A DNA stretch of 64,000 bases from Photorhabdus caribbeanensis (GTDB taxonomy: Bacteria; Pseudomonadota; Gammaproteobacteria; Enterobacterales; Enterobacteriaceae): positions 1 through 64,000 of the forward strand of contig NZ_RCWB01000012.1 of assembly GCF_018448885.1 (NCBI RefSeq). Reading direction: 5' to 3'. The notes beneath the pieces are model-generated. The model searched no databases. It had not been told where the DNA came from and worked only from the letters and a program-made list of their open reading frames with translations. Shown piece after piece: positions 40,641 through 50,412 of this stretch (its first letter is position 1; each line of letters starts with the position of its first letter). The position numbers and the translations under genes are program-made.

Positions 40641-41948
40641 TCATTGAAATTGCGGTAGATAATCACGGTTTATCGTTAATATGTCATTCAACAGCGGTGA
40701 AGCAATGTCTACATCGCCAACCAGTGGGTTGGTGATCAGTGCCAACAGCGCGGCGTCGCGGTCGCCATGAACTGCTGCTTTGATCGTTAAGCGTTCATAG
40801 GTTTTTATCTGTTGTGTCAGAGCATACATACTGTCAGGCAGGCGGCCGAATGTCAGCGGGTGAGCGCCTTCTGCATTAATAATACAATTGGTTTCGATGA
40901 CGGCATCGTCCGGTAAACCCCGAATAGCGCCGTGGTTTGTAGTATTGACCACCAATTGGCTATCGAGATTGTTATGAATGGCGCAAATCAGATCCAGTGC
41001 AACCTCAGAATAGAATGCACCACCGCGGAAACTGAGCTGTTCTGGCTTGTGATCGAGTTCTGGATCAGCATACAGTTCAAATAGTTCCTGTTCCACTTTC
41101 ATGACCTGTTCTGCCCGAGTGCCTTGTTCGACTGCGGCTTTGTGCTCTTCCTGTAACATATTGCGGGTTTGGTAGAAATAGCGGTGATAAGGGCAGGGGA
41201 TTGCGCCTAGAGCCTTGAGTAGTGGCGGAGGCCAGGGGGCTTCTTGAATATTATTCATGGTTAAGATTTCACCATTGCATAGCATATCGAGTACCTGCTG
41301 GGTTTTATCCTGACCTGCAACCAGTACTTGATGTATCCAGACCATATGATTCAGCCCGGCAAAGTGTAACTGCACATCCCGATAAGGGCGTTGTAGCATA
41401 TTAGCTATCATGTGATGCATTGTGACTGGGACGTTACATAAGCCGATAATTTTTGCTTTGCTATAGCGGGAAATTGCTTCGGTGACAATCCCGGCTGGAT
41501 TGGTGAAGTTAATAATCCATGCGTCTGGGGCAAATTGTTCAACTTTGTGGGCAATATCAAGCAAAACGGGGATAGTGCGTAATGCTTTGGCAAAGCCGCC
41601 TGCTCCGGTAGTTTCCTGACCGATCAAGCCATATTTTAGCCCCAGATGTTCATCCGCAGCGCGAGCCGGAAGTTGACCGACACGTAATTGAGTTAAAATA
41701 AAACTGGCGCCGCGAATGGCGTTATCTGGTGTGAAATGGACGCTGACAATAACGTGTTCCATGCCATGATGAGCTAACATACGGCGAGTAAGCGAGGCGA
41801 TAATTTCTACTTTCTGTTTTCCACTGTCAATGTCAACTAATGCTAGTTCAGATAGTGGAATGTTTTTTTGGTGTTGAATAAGCCCTTCGACTAATTCAGG
41901 TGTGTAGCTGCTACCGCCACCAATAACGGCTATTTTGATTCGTTTCAT
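40641..41948 (-). CDS. 6-phospho-beta-glucosidase, glycoside hydrolase family 4
   Basis: This 435-residue GH4 enzyme uses NAD and a divalent metal in a redox-elimination mechanism. It has the N-terminal Rossmann motif [17 protein letters not shown], the metal-ligand region GLCNVP, and [12 protein letters not shown]. It would hydrolyse phosphorylated beta-glucosides (for example cellobiose-6-phosphate) delivered by the PTS genes in the same operon. It corresponds to LicH/CelF/ChbF; ATG at 41948 overlaps the IIA gene by 4 bases. Confidence 0.9.
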   Translation of the reverse strand: MKRIKIAVIGGGSSYTPELVEGLIQHQKNIPLSELALVDIDSGKQKVEIIASLTRRMLAHHGMEHVIVSVHFTPDNAIRGASFILTQLRVGQLPARAADEHLGLKYGLIGQETTGAGGFAKALRTIPVLLDIAHKVEQFAPDAWIINFTNPAGIVTEAISRYSKAKIIGLCNVPVTMHHMIANMLQRPYRDVQLHFAGLNHMVWIHQVLVAGQDKTQQVLDMLCNGEILTMNNIQEAPWPPPLLKALGAIPCPYHRYFYQTRNMLQEEHKAAVEQGTRAEQVMKVEQELFELYADPELDHKPEQLSFRGGAFYSEVALDLICAIHNNLDSQLVVNTTNHGAIRGLPDDAVIETNCIINAEGAHPLTFGRLPDSMYALTQQIKTYERLTIKAAVHGDRDAALLALITNPLVGDVDIASPLLNDILTINRDYLPQFQ

Positions 41949-42286
41949 ACCTTTTCCTCTTGTGACGGTATTCGGCGATAGAGTTCAATCATATCGCTGG
42001 CAAGATCTTGAATAACCATTGCGTTCATTAAATGATCTTGCGCATGGACAGTGATGAGATTGACAGGTAATTTACCGCAGCCTTCATCCAATCCGATGAG
42101 GGTAGTTTGAATCGTGTGTGCTTCTTTGATTGCCTGTTGGGATTCTGTCATTAGTGTTTGTGTTGTTTGAAAGTCACCGTTTCTGGCATGTTGTAATGCC
42201 ATTAGTGCATGACTGCGTGCGCTTCCGGCATGAACCAGCAGTTCTACAATAATTTTTTCTAAATCAATAGCTTTTTCTAAATCCAT
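41945..42286 (-). CDS. PTS lactose/cellobiose-type EIIA
   Basis: This 113-residue three-helix protein of the Lac family has the phosphoacceptor histidine in VHAQDHLMNAM. It takes phosphate from HPr and passes it to EIIB. It is in an operon order IIB-IIC-IIA-hydrolase identical to licBCAH of Bacillus. Unlike the E. coli chb operon, no chbR-type regulator or chbG deacetylase is present, which argues against chitobiose as the main substrate. Confidence 0.9.
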   Translation of the reverse strand: MDLEKAIDLEKIIVELLVHAGSARSHALMALQHARNGDFQTTQTLMTESQQAIKEAHTIQTTLIGLDEGCGKLPVNLITVHAQDHLMNAMVIQDLASDMIELYRRIPSQEEKV

Positions 42287-42304
42287 GTGTAAATCCTCCG
42301 AAAA

Positions 42305-43633
42305 TTAGGGTTGGGATTGAGTTTCTACACCGGTGGATGTTGTGTTTTCTCGCTGTTTATCTTCTTCGTTGACCAACTGTTTTTCATAAATTTTGAAGAA
42401 GGGATACCAGATAAAGAGGTCGATTATCATTAGCATGAGCACTAGCACTGCCGCACGATAATCCCAGGCAGCGGAAATCATTGCGCCGAATGGCGCTGGC
42501 GCAGTCCAGGGGGAAAGGGCGACCATTTTATTCACCAGGCCAAGATGCAGAGCGCTGTAGGACAATACTGCATTGACCAATGGCACAACCAGTAGTGGAA
42601 TGAATAAGGTTGGATTCATCACAATCGGTGAGCCAAACAGTAGTGGTTCGTTAATATTGAATATGGACGGAACCACGCTCAGTTTTCCGATAGTACGCAA
42701 ATGCATAGAACGGCTGCGCAGATAAAGGAACGCCAGAACCAGTGTGGAACCAGAGCCACCAATACAGATATAAAACGACCAGTAAGGGTCAGTAAGAATT
42801 TGTGTTGTAGCAGTACTTTGAGCCATTAATGTTGCATTGGCAGCAATATTTGCCATAAAAATAGGCGCCATCAGGCCAGTGACAATGTTGGCGCCATGAA
42901 TACCGGCAAACCACAGTAGGTTAGCAATGAGTAGCACCAGTATAATGGCAGGCAGAGTATCGCCGACGGAAATGAGTGGGTGGAACATCTGCATTATGGC
43001 TGCGGGAATAAGTAGATTGAATTCACTCTGTAATAGCAAGCTGGCAGGATAAACGGTTAGCAAGATACCTATGACTGGGTATAGAAGTTCAAAAGAACGG
43101 GCAATTGCTGGCGGCACTTGTGTTGGCATTCGGATGGTGATGTTATATTTTTTTAGTAAACGTGTTATTTCAACTGACCAGATAGCGCAAATTAATGCGG
43201 TAAATACACCGGTGCCACCGAGGAAATCGAGTGCTATTTTGTTTTCTATCTGTGGTGCTGCTGCTAGCAAAAATGCCATGAGTGACAGTAAAGCAGAAGT
43301 TAGCCCGTCCAAGCCGTAGGATTTAGCTAAACTGTAGGCGGTGCCGACCGAAACAAAGATACTCATTAAACCCATAGTCATGAAGTAAGGCATAGTAATG
43401 GTGTTCCAGTGAGTTTTGGCGAAGGACAACCAAGCTTGGCCGAATGAGGATGCAGTCTGTAAATCGAAGGGTGGGTTTGCCACAATTAACATCATGCTGC
43501 CAATGATTAAAAATGGCATGGCTGAGATAAAGCCGTCACGCATTGCAATAATATGCCGCTGATTACCGATTTGCCCGGCAATCGGGATAATATAGCTTTC
43601 TAAGACACGTGTAAAAGAGGTATAGAGACTCAT
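42305..43633 (-). CDS. PTS lactose/cellobiose-type EIIC permease
   Basis: This 442-residue membrane protein of the Lac EIIC family has about ten membrane segments. It has characteristic stretches such as HIIAMRDGFISAMPFLIIGS, WFAGIHGANIV and NINEPLLFGSPIVMNP (substrate-binding region). It moves the disaccharide across the inner membrane while EIIB phosphorylates it. It lies between the IIB and IIA genes. Confidence 0.92.
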   Translation of the reverse strand: MSLYTSFTRVLESYIIPIAGQIGNQRHIIAMRDGFISAMPFLIIGSMMLIVANPPFDLQTASSFGQAWLSFAKTHWNTITMPYFMTMGLMSIFVSVGTAYSLAKSYGLDGLTSALLSLMAFLLAAAPQIENKIALDFLGGTGVFTALICAIWSVEITRLLKKYNITIRMPTQVPPAIARSFELLYPVIGILLTVYPASLLLQSEFNLLIPAAIMQMFHPLISVGDTLPAIILVLLIANLLWFAGIHGANIVTGLMAPIFMANIAANATLMAQSTATTQILTDPYWSFYICIGGSGSTLVLAFLYLRSRSMHLRTIGKLSVVPSIFNINEPLLFGSPIVMNPTLFIPLLVVPLVNAVLSYSALHLGLVNKMVALSPWTAPAPFGAMISAAWDYRAAVLVLMLMIIDLFIWYPFFKIYEKQLVNEEDKQRENTTSTGVETQSQP

Positions 43634-43663
43634 GGGGGGACTCCGAGTGGGTGATGAAATTGC

Positions 43664-43969
43664 TTATTCCAACAGGCTTAATGCTTTATCGAGAACCTTA
43701 TCACCACGAAGAGTGCCATAATCCGTCCTGTCAATAACGTCTATTGGTTTGCCGTGTGGTTTGGCGATAGCGGAAAGATGTGCCAATTGATACTTCACCT
43801 GTGGGCCGAGTAAAACAACGTCAACGTCGGCTATCAGGTGTTCTAATTCAGCTATGGGAGCTGCTTTGATCTCAATGTCCAATGCCCGTTTTATCACTTC
43901 TGTTTGCATACGTTGTACCAATATGCTGGTGGACATACCGGCTGCACAACACAATAGGATTTTTTTCAT
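43664..43969 (-). CDS. PTS lactose/cellobiose-type EIIB
   Basis: This 101-residue protein has a P-loop-like active site, ILLCCAAGMSTSILVQRM, where a cysteine (C7 or C8) carries the phosphate. It is the first gene of the operon. A CRP-S-like palindrome lies about 98 bases upstream. Together the four genes take up and split a beta-linked disaccharide; cellobiose, gentiobiose and lichenan products are candidates. Confidence 0.9.
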   Translation of the reverse strand: MKKILLCCAAGMSTSILVQRMQTEVIKRALDIEIKAAPIAELEHLIADVDVVLLGPQVKYQLAHLSAIAKPHGKPIDVIDRTDYGTLRGDKVLDKALSLLE

Positions 43970-44066
43970 TGCTCAGTCTCCAGTTTGTTATATCGTTTTT
44001 TATGGGATAAGTGGTTAATGAGAGTTTTCACTTTTTATTAAGACTAGCAACTTATGCTAAATATGT

Positions 44067-44082
44067 TGCGATTTTGTTCGCA
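44067..44082 (-). promoter_or_regulatory. CRP-S-like palindrome upstream of the PTS operon
   Basis: TGCGA-TTTTGT-TCGCA is a perfect inverted repeat with CRP half-site spacing, but with C in place of the central T of TGTGA. This is the CRP-S pattern that needs CRP together with Sxy in gamma-proteobacteria. It could also be the operator of an unknown sugar repressor. Confidence 0.45.
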
Positions 44083-44262
44083 TATTAATCAAGAATAGTT
44101 TAAGGAATGGGGATGGAATGTGATCTTCGTTTGTATTGTACCTAGGTAGTGTACATAGCGTGAAAATATCAAATTATATAGGATGTTGCAGCGAGATTTC
44201 TCACTTATGGAATAAAAGTGAATGTTTGGATACAGTAAGTATTGGCAACTAGTGATGAAGCA

Positions 44263-44868
44263 ATGCTAAAGTTAATTCCTGAATCAGATTTCGATATCAA
44301 ACTTAACATGACAGAGAAAAATGTAGAACACACTCAGGCTTTCATTGAACACGGGGTGCAAGACTTTTCTTTGCCTGGATTTGTTACGCCATATGGTTAT
44401 CGTTTATTGACATCTATTTCTGGCAATCAATATAGATTGGTGACTGATGTAGATATGCCGGAGACGGTTTACGCAGTAAAGCTCGAATTCATGGAGCATA
44501 TTGTTCCATCGAAGAAAACATGCACACAGATACTTGTGTGGTGTACAGTTCTTCCTCAACATGACGAGGCAGTAAGAGGTTTGCCACAAGAGTTTTTTAG
44601 GTTTTTCCTTGAAAGATACTCCATTATTGTGTCTGACAGTGAGCAAACGCTAGATGGACGTAGGTTTTGGGAGCGTATGATTGCTTGGGCTATCAGCATT
44701 AATGGCTATCATGTTTATGTTTCTGATGGCGCCAAAGGGGAGCGCCCACTGAACCTGATTACCTCATGGGATGACTTCTATGTAATCTGGGCTAACTATT
44801 GCTGGGGCCATGACAAGGATTATCACTATCATTGCCTTTTTGTTATCAGTAAAGAGCTATTACATTGA
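44263..44868 (+). CDS. Unknown conserved-type protein (about 201 aa)
   Basis: ATG at 44263 is preferred over TTG at 44242; the ribosome-binding site is weak either way. The protein is soluble and rich in aromatic residues, with blocks such as TPYGYRLLTSISGNQYRLV, GLPQEFFRFFLERYSII, RRFWERMIAWAI and a histidine-rich end (KDYHYHCLFVIS). I do not recognise the family, though the dense conserved-looking blocks suggest a real folded protein. It is flanked by accessory DNA and may be of phage or plasmid origin. Confidence 0.55.
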   Translation: MLKLIPESDFDIKLNMTEKNVEHTQAFIEHGVQDFSLPGFVTPYGYRLLTSISGNQYRLVTDVDMPETVYAVKLEFMEHIVPSKKTCTQILVWCTVLPQHDEAVRGLPQEFFRFFLERYSIIVSDSEQTLDGRRFWERMIAWAISINGYHVYVSDGAKGERPLNLITSWDDFYVIWANYCWGHDKDYHYHCLFVISKELLH

Positions 44869-44912
44869 TCTCTGCTAAGAATGAATAAAACTTACTATCT
44901 GATGGCTTTTTC

Positions 44913-44975
44913 TTAAATAATATAGCCTTAAATAACACAGTTCTTGAATAACATAGTTCTTAAATAACATAGAAC
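44913..44975. repeat. Four 15-16-bp tandem repeats upstream of hda
   Basis: Units of TTAAATAACATAGTTC occur four times in a row (44913, 44928, 44944, 44960) with one to three changes each. The array lies in the 330-base gap between the unknown gene and hda. No other gene was seen in that gap. Confidence 0.75.
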
Positions 44976-45202
44976 TAGAACTGAAAACTTAAATTTTTTC
45001 TGTTTTCACATGCGGAATTTTTTATAGGCGTTTGCGATCCGTTCTGTGCGATGACGAGATATTATGCGCTTTGAGCCGGAAAAGGATTTAACTTATTGAA
45101 TCCTAAAAATAGTTTTTTTATTATTTACCTATACAGTTCATTTACAACTATTTTCTGTGATAAACTTGTTGGCGTTTATTACCAGCTCTGTTTGAGGTGC
45201 TT

Positions 45203-45904
45203 CTGAACACACCATCGCAGCTTTCGTTACCTTTGTATCTTCCCGATGATGAAACTTTTGCCAGTTTCTTTCCGGGGGAAAATGCCACCCTGTTAGCTGC
45301 AATCAAATTGGCCATTAATCAGCCGCATGGCAGCTATATTTATTTCTGGTCCCGTGATAGTGGAGGCCGAAGTCACTTGCTGCATGCCGCCTGCGCTGAA
45401 TTGTCCCTAAAAGATGAAGCTGTGGGTTATGTTCCACTGGATAAACGAGCCTATTTTATCCCTGAGGTGCTTGATGGCATGGAACATTTATCACTGGTTT
45501 GTATTGATAATATTGAGAGTATTGCTGGTGATGAAGAGTGGGAGATGGCGATTTTCAATCTTTATAATCGCATTCTGGAGATCGGTCGCACTTGTTTGCT
45601 TATTAGCGGCGATCGCCCACCTCGCCAGATTAACCTTAAGTTGCCTGATTTGGCTTCTCGTCTGGATTGGGGGCAGATTTATAAATTACAACCGCTTTCC
45701 GATGATGAGAAATTACAAGCCTTGCAATTGCGAGCGAAGTTACGCGGCTTTGAATTGCCAGAAGATGTAGGGCGCTTTTTACTGAAAAGATTAGACAGAG
45801 AAATGCGGACTTTGTTTATGGCATTGAATCAGCTAGATCACGCTTCGATAGTGGCCCAGCGCAAGCTGACGATTCCATTTGTGAAGGATATTTTGCACCT
45901 TTAG
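45203..45904 (+). CDS. hda: DnaA inactivator Hda (probable CTG start)
   Basis: This AAA+ protein of about 233 residues binds the beta clamp and stimulates ATP hydrolysis by DnaA, limiting re-initiation of replication. The N-terminal clamp-binding motif QLSLPL is followed by the degenerate Walker A SGGRSHLL, Walker B CIDNIES and the arginine-finger region [12 protein letters not shown]. Comparison with E. coli (start before NTPAQLSLPL, shown to be CUG) places the start at CTG 45203, four bases after GAGGT. The in-frame GTG at 45197 overlaps that ribosome-binding site. In E. coli hda follows uraA directly; here about 6 kb of accessory genes separates them. Confidence 0.93.
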   Translation: MNTPSQLSLPLYLPDDETFASFFPGENATLLAAIKLAINQPHGSYIYFWSRDSGGRSHLLHAACAELSLKDEAVGYVPLDKRAYFIPEVLDGMEHLSLVCIDNIESIAGDEEWEMAIFNLYNRILEIGRTCLLISGDRPPRQINLKLPDLASRLDWGQIYKLQPLSDDEKLQALQLRAKLRGFELPEDVGRFLLKRLDREMRTLFMALNQLDHASIVAQRKLTIPFVKDILHL

Positions 45905-45906
45905 AA

Positions 45907-45930
45907 GATGATGGTGTTGTCACCATCATC
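45907..45930. terminator. Hairpin between hda and yfgD
   Basis: GATGATGGTG at 45907-45916 pairs perfectly with CACCATCATC at 45921-45930 around TTGT. It is placed between convergent genes, but the following T-tract is poor. Confidence 0.65.
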
Positions 45931-45943
45931 GTATCTATTCTTA

Positions 45944-46300
45944 TCAATCAAGAATTTCTTTTACTTTTTCCGGTGGGCGCCCAAGTCTCGCTTTATCACC
46001 GCAAACGACGATCGGGCGTTCAATCAGTTTAGGATTGGCAATCATCGCTTTCAGTAAATCATGCTGACTGAGTTTTTCATCAGCCAGATTCAATTCCTTG
46101 TATAGTTCTTCTTTCGTTCTCATCAATTGGCGTGCATCATGGAAACCAAGCTGTTCCAGCAGAACGGATAATTGCTCTACAGTGAGAGGAGCCTCCAGAT
46201 AGAGAATAATCTGTGGTTTAATTCCCCGTTCTTCAATAAGGGCCAAAGTTTCACGGCTTTTGGAGCAGCGGGGATTATGATAAATCGTCACCTGTTGCAT
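45944..46300 (-). CDS. yfgD: ArsC-family reductase YfgD
   Basis: This 118-residue thioredoxin-fold protein of the ArsC family has IYHNPRCSKSRETLALI (catalytic cysteine C12) and the C-terminal RPIVVCGDKARLGRPPEKV. It may reduce arsenate with glutathione/glutaredoxin, but YfgD-type members outside ars operons often have another or unknown role. It lies 9 bases after bepA on the same strand, as in E. coli. Confidence 0.9.
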   Translation of the reverse strand: MQQVTIYHNPRCSKSRETLALIEERGIKPQIILYLEAPLTVEQLSVLLEQLGFHDARQLMRTKEELYKELNLADEKLSQHDLLKAMIANPKLIERPIVVCGDKARLGRPPEKVKEILD

Positions 46301-46309
46301 GAGAATTCC

Positions 46310-47773
46310 TTAACGTTTGTATTGACTGTAACGCTGTTGTAGCTGGCGTAATTGATCGATACGCGCATCATAACGTGCTTGATCGTAACTGCCTAATTTT
46401 ACGAGCGCACTGGCACTACTGAGGTATTTGATGGCATTGTCAAATTGACCACGAAGCGCCATTTCTTCAGCATACGCTGATAATTCTTCATGACGTTTGC
46501 CTTGTTTGGCAGCGGCTTCGGCCATTAGGCGCCAACCGTTTGGATCATCTGGGTTATTGAATGTATAGCGATGGAGCAGCTTTAAAGCTTGTTGATATTG
46601 TTTTGCGTGAATAAGCGCATTAGCGAGATTAATTTGTAATACCAAATTGTTCTTTTGTTTTTGTAATGCGTTCTGTAACCGGGTGATAGCCTGAGCAATT
46701 CGGTTCTGTTCGATGTCGATATCAGTCATTGTGTCAATAAACCAGATATTATCCGGTTGTTTTGCTAACAGTGGTTCCAGAATAGCCTGTGCCTCAGTGT
46801 ATTTTTTATCTTGAGAAAGCAAGATTGCCCGGCCATAAGCGGCAGCAAGTTGTTCTTTAGCTGTGCCCTTACGGTAATTTTCTAAAATCTGCTCAAGATA
46901 GCCGCGTTGCTCGGTGGTATACATGCCCATAACACGGACTCTGGCGAACAGAAAATCTTGAGATTGTGGAATGTTCTGGGCCGGATATTGATTAGCACGG
47001 TTACGCGCATCAGCAAGACGGCTGTCAGGTAACGGGTGAGTGAGTAACATTTCTGGCGGCTTAGAACTGTAACGGGTTTGATCTACCATGATCTGCATAA
47101 AAGCAGGCATACCTTGAGGATCAAAGCCAGCTTTACGTAATGTCTGCATACCAATGCGATCAGCTTCTTGCTCATTGGATTGAGTAAAACTGATCATGCC
47201 TTGTTGTACGCCGGCAATAGTGCCACTGAGGGCTGCCATCCCTGCTTGTGGGTTAGCCATTAGCAAAAGGATAGAACCCAACGTGCCTGCCCAGGCTAAC
47301 GGTGCTGTACGTTGCTGATCTTCCATCATTCGCGCCAAGTGGCGTTGAGTGACGTGAGAAATTTCGTGAGCTATTACCGAGGCAAGCTCGCTTTCATTAC
47401 GGCTATAACGAAAAAGTGCGGCATGGAGTACCACATTTCCGCCAAAGAAAGCGTAAGCGTTGATATTCGGATTATCAATCAGATAGAAATGGAAAGGCGT
47501 TTTAACTGAATCCGCATGAGCCACTAGCCTTTGTCCAAGGGCATTAATATATTGTGTCAACAATGGGTCATAAATCAGCGGAGCGTTGTCACGCATCTGG
47601 CGAGCGTAGAAATCTCCCATTTCCAGTTCCTGATTGATGCTCAGGATTGAACCTGCCGTGGTGCCGATATCCGGCAATGAATCTTCAATAGAGGCGCTGA
47701 GAACAGGGGAACTTGTAAGCAATAGTGTACTGATTAATATTGCTGTCAGAGATTGATTAGACATTATTTTCAT
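46310..47773 (-). CDS. bepA: Periplasmic metalloprotease/chaperone BepA
   Basis: This 487-residue M48 protease has a signal peptide (about residues 1-27), zinc motif HEISH with the distal EADRIG, and a C-terminal TPR domain (about residues 310-480). It degrades or helps to assemble the LPS transporter LptD at the outer membrane. Two in-frame ATGs (47773 and 47764) are possible starts; both leave a functional signal peptide. It is divergent from perM. Confidence 0.94.
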   Translation of the reverse strand: MKIMSNQSLTAILISTLLLTSSPVLSASIEDSLPDIGTTAGSILSINQELEMGDFYARQMRDNAPLIYDPLLTQYINALGQRLVAHADSVKTPFHFYLIDNPNINAYAFFGGNVVLHAALFRYSRNESELASVIAHEISHVTQRHLARMMEDQQRTAPLAWAGTLGSILLLMANPQAGMAALSGTIAGVQQGMISFTQSNEQEADRIGMQTLRKAGFDPQGMPAFMQIMVDQTRYSSKPPEMLLTHPLPDSRLADARNRANQYPAQNIPQSQDFLFARVRVMGMYTTEQRGYLEQILENYRKGTAKEQLAAAYGRAILLSQDKKYTEAQAILEPLLAKQPDNIWFIDTMTDIDIEQNRIAQAITRLQNALQKQKNNLVLQINLANALIHAKQYQQALKLLHRYTFNNPDDPNGWRLMAEAAAKQGKRHEELSAYAEEMALRGQFDNAIKYLSSASALVKLGSYDQARYDARIDQLRQLQQRYSQYKR

Positions 47774-47908
47774 AAAACAAAAATGCTCTCATTTGGCCAT
47801 CGTTTTAGATAATGCGTGTATGATAAACAAGGGTACCTTAAAATTAATCAATTAGACAATTTTTAAGAAAAATAGAAATATGAATATTGCTATCAAGGAG
47901 CCTGGTTA

Positions 47909-48988
47909 ATGCTGGATATGATTATACAGTGGTATCGCCGTCGGTTTACTGATCCGCAAGTTATTGCGTTATTTGTCATCCTTTTGGCAGGTTTTTGCAT
48001 TATTTATTTCTTACATGGCATTTTGGCGCCTTTGCTGGTAGCGATTGTTCTTGCCTACTTGCTGGAATGGCCGACAGCTAAACTTGAAAAACTGGGATGT
48101 TCACGCACAGTAGCGGTTTGTATTGTGCTGATTATTTTTTCCGGCATCAGTTTGTTAGTCATCCTGATTGTAGCGCCAACTGCATGGCAACAGGGAATTA
48201 ATCTGTTGTCAGATATACCCAATATGCTTAATCGATTTAATGAATATGCCCATACATTACCGGCTCGTTATCCAGTTTTGGTTGATGCCGGCATCATTGA
48301 TGTGATGGCTGACAATTTGCGCAGTAAGATTTCAACTGCCGGAGAGTCTGTGGTGAAATATTCAGTGGCTTCATTGATTGGTTTGTTAACGTTGGCTATC
48401 TACCTGATTCTTGTGCCACTGATGGCTTTCTTCTTGCTAAAAGATAAGAACCAGATGCTGCAAGCATTGCAACGGGTTCTGCCGCGTAACCGCATTTTAG
48501 CCGGGCAGGTATGGCGCGAGGTGAACCAGCAAATCACTAACTATATTCGGGGCAAAGTCACCGAGATGGTGATCGTCGGTATTTGTACCTACGCGGTGTT
48601 TGCATTTCTTGGATTGGATTATTCATTACTGCTGTCTGTTTTGGTCGGGCTGTCAGTGTTAATTCCTTATGTAGGTGCGCTAATTGTTACGATTCCTGTT
48701 GTATTGGTTGCGCTATTTCAATGGGGAGTCGGGACAGATTTCTGGACCTTGATTATTGCTTATCTGGTCGTTCAGGGGCTGGATGGTAACTTGCTGGTGC
48801 CGATTTTATTCTCCGAAGCTGTAAATTTGCACCCTTTGGTAATCATTCTTTCTGTGATTACTTTTGGTGGTTTATGGGGGTTCTGGGGGGTATTCTTTGC
48901 TATTCCGCTGGCGACGCTAATTAAAGCGGTAATTCATGCATGGCCGGAAGAAATAGTTATAACAGAAGATGATGAAGTAAAAGAGTGA
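47909..48988 (+). CDS. perM: PerM family (AI-2E transporter) membrane protein
   Basis: This 359-residue protein has about eight hydrophobic segments with the family pattern: two N-terminal helices (LLAGFCIIYFLHGILAPLLV), a central amphipathic region with NQQITNYIRGKVTEM, then four closing helices. It corresponds to E. coli YfgO/PerM, of uncertain role; relatives export autoinducer-2 or act in ion exchange. AAGGAG precedes ATG 47909. The acidic C-terminal tail is cytoplasmic. Confidence 0.9.
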   Translation: MLDMIIQWYRRRFTDPQVIALFVILLAGFCIIYFLHGILAPLLVAIVLAYLLEWPTAKLEKLGCSRTVAVCIVLIIFSGISLLVILIVAPTAWQQGINLLSDIPNMLNRFNEYAHTLPARYPVLVDAGIIDVMADNLRSKISTAGESVVKYSVASLIGLLTLAIYLILVPLMAFFLLKDKNQMLQALQRVLPRNRILAGQVWREVNQQITNYIRGKVTEMVIVGICTYAVFAFLGLDYSLLLSVLVGLSVLIPYVGALIVTIPVVLVALFQWGVGTDFWTLIIAYLVVQGLDGNLLVPILFSEAVNLHPLVIILSVITFGGLWGFWGVFFAIPLATLIKAVIHAWPEEIVITEDDEVKE

Positions 48989-49033
48989 ATCTATTTTTAA
49001 TGATACTGGTACCCGTCAAGTGTCAAGTAGAAG

Positions 49034-49065
49034 AAGTACGGGATGGGAATTTCCCTCCCGTACTT
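49034..49065. terminator. Bidirectional terminator between perM and bcp
   Basis: AAGTACGGGA at 49034-49043 pairs with TCCCGTACTT at 49056-49065, and the inner GGGAA/TTCCC extends the stem. It lies between convergent genes. Confidence 0.75.
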
Positions 49066-49111
49066 GCCTTTAGCATTTTGAGCTGTTAAACGAGCGTGAT
49101 TAATTTTCTAT

Positions 49112-49582
49112 TTAAGGGTGCTGTTTTAGATAGTTCACCACGATTTGGTGGTGATCGCTGGTCTTAAATTTATCAAAAACGTGCTCAATATTGCCGTTGG
49201 TATCGATCAAGAAACTAATACGGTGGATACCATCATAGGTTTTTCCCATAAACTGCTTTTCGCCCCAGACACCAAACTGTTCAGCAACTTGATGATCTTC
49301 ATCGGACAACAATGTGAAGTTCAGCATTTCTTTCTCCACAAAGCGTGACAATTTACTTGGGATATCTGTGCTAATTCCTAGCACTTCAACACCTGATGCC
49401 TTTAATGTATCCATTTCATCGCGCAGACCACAGGCTTGTACAGTGCAACCAGGAGTCATTGCTTTAGGGTAAAAATAGACTAAAACACGCTGGCCTTCGA
49501 AATCAGATAAATTGATTGTTTCTCCATCTTGGTCAGGAAGGCTGAACTGAGGGGCCTTATCACCGGCTTTCAATGGGTTCAT
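49112..49582 (-). CDS. bcp: Thioredoxin-dependent thiol peroxidase Bcp
   Basis: This 156-residue peroxiredoxin has the motif YFYPKAMTPGCTVQACGLRD, with peroxidatic C46 and a second cysteine C51 five residues on, as in E. coli Bcp. It reduces hydroperoxides with electrons from thioredoxin. It is on the same strand as gcvR, 26 bases downstream of it, and convergent with perM. Confidence 0.95.
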   Translation of the reverse strand: MNPLKAGDKAPQFSLPDQDGETINLSDFEGQRVLVYFYPKAMTPGCTVQACGLRDEMDTLKASGVEVLGISTDIPSKLSRFVEKEMLNFTLLSDEDHQVAEQFGVWGEKQFMGKTYDGIHRISFLIDTNGNIEHVFDKFKTSDHHQIVVNYLKQHP

Positions 49583-49608
49583 CCCGTATTCTCCGTTTAA
49601 TCTTTCAA

Positions 49609-50160
49609 CTAAAGTGGTTCAAGAATACTAATACTGCCTTGTGCGTTTAGATCTGTACATAACTTATTAAACGCCTGCTTAATAATTATGCCGTCATCCT
49701 CTAATAGACTATGGGCGGTAATTTGGATCTGCAATCGAGCTGGGATATTGCCTTCTGGCGGCTGTGTTTTTGATACCAGTTCAGCAATATTAAAATCCTG
49801 TGTGGTAAACAGATTGGTAAACTGCTCGACAATACCGGGTGAATCATCAACATCAACCTTAACGGAAACCGTGGAAGGAAATGTTGTATGGGTATCGCAC
49901 TTTGTGCGTTTCATGACGATAAGAAGATCGAGTTCGGCTCCTTTCTGTGGCAATGAGGATTCAATCATGGTGATTGCGTTCCAGCTGCCGGAAAGCAGCA
50001 TAATGAAGGTGAACTCCTCACCAAACATGGCTAAGCGGCTGTCTTCAATGTTACAACCACACTCACTCACAAGACGAGTAATGGTGTTGACGATACCAGG
50101 ACGGTCAGCGCCTAGCGCGGTTATAACGAGAAAATGTTGTTCTGATTGTGGCAAAGTCAC
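49609..50160 (-). CDS. gcvR: Glycine cleavage system repressor GcvR
   Basis: This 183-residue protein has two ACT domains (about 8-85 and 93-175). The first, ITALGADRPGIVNTITRLVSECGCNIEDSRLAM, is nearly identical to E. coli. Glycine binding controls its interaction with the activator GcvA, so GcvR represses gcvTHP when glycine is low. It is divergent from dapA, as in E. coli. Confidence 0.94.
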   Translation of the reverse strand: MTLPQSEQHFLVITALGADRPGIVNTITRLVSECGCNIEDSRLAMFGEEFTFIMLLSGSWNAITMIESSLPQKGAELDLLIVMKRTKCDTHTTFPSTVSVKVDVDDSPGIVEQFTNLFTTQDFNIAELVSKTQPPEGNIPARLQIQITAHSLLEDDGIIIKQAFNKLCTDLNAQGSISILEPL

Positions 50161-50412
50161 TTTTCCTTCTCTGCTATGGTTTCGTTAAGGTAAACATAAA
50201 AAGGCTATACTGCCAAGGCCAATTGCATCAAAGCTGTTCTATTGTGCTCTCATTCCCAGCGATTGAATTTCAACAAATTACTTTAGTTATCACTTCTTTT
50301 TAACAGAGGTTATCTGGTATTAACAAAATTCATTGAAATCCCGTGTTAAATAGTTTCCTTCTGGATGACTAAAAAGTACCATGGAGCTCTTGTTTGTATA
50401 GGGGGTTATGTA

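Noticed and set aside
45197-45199. GTG as the start codon of hda
   Set aside because: It lies inside the ribosome-binding sequence GAGGTG, and alignment with E. coli Hda begins two codons later at CTG.
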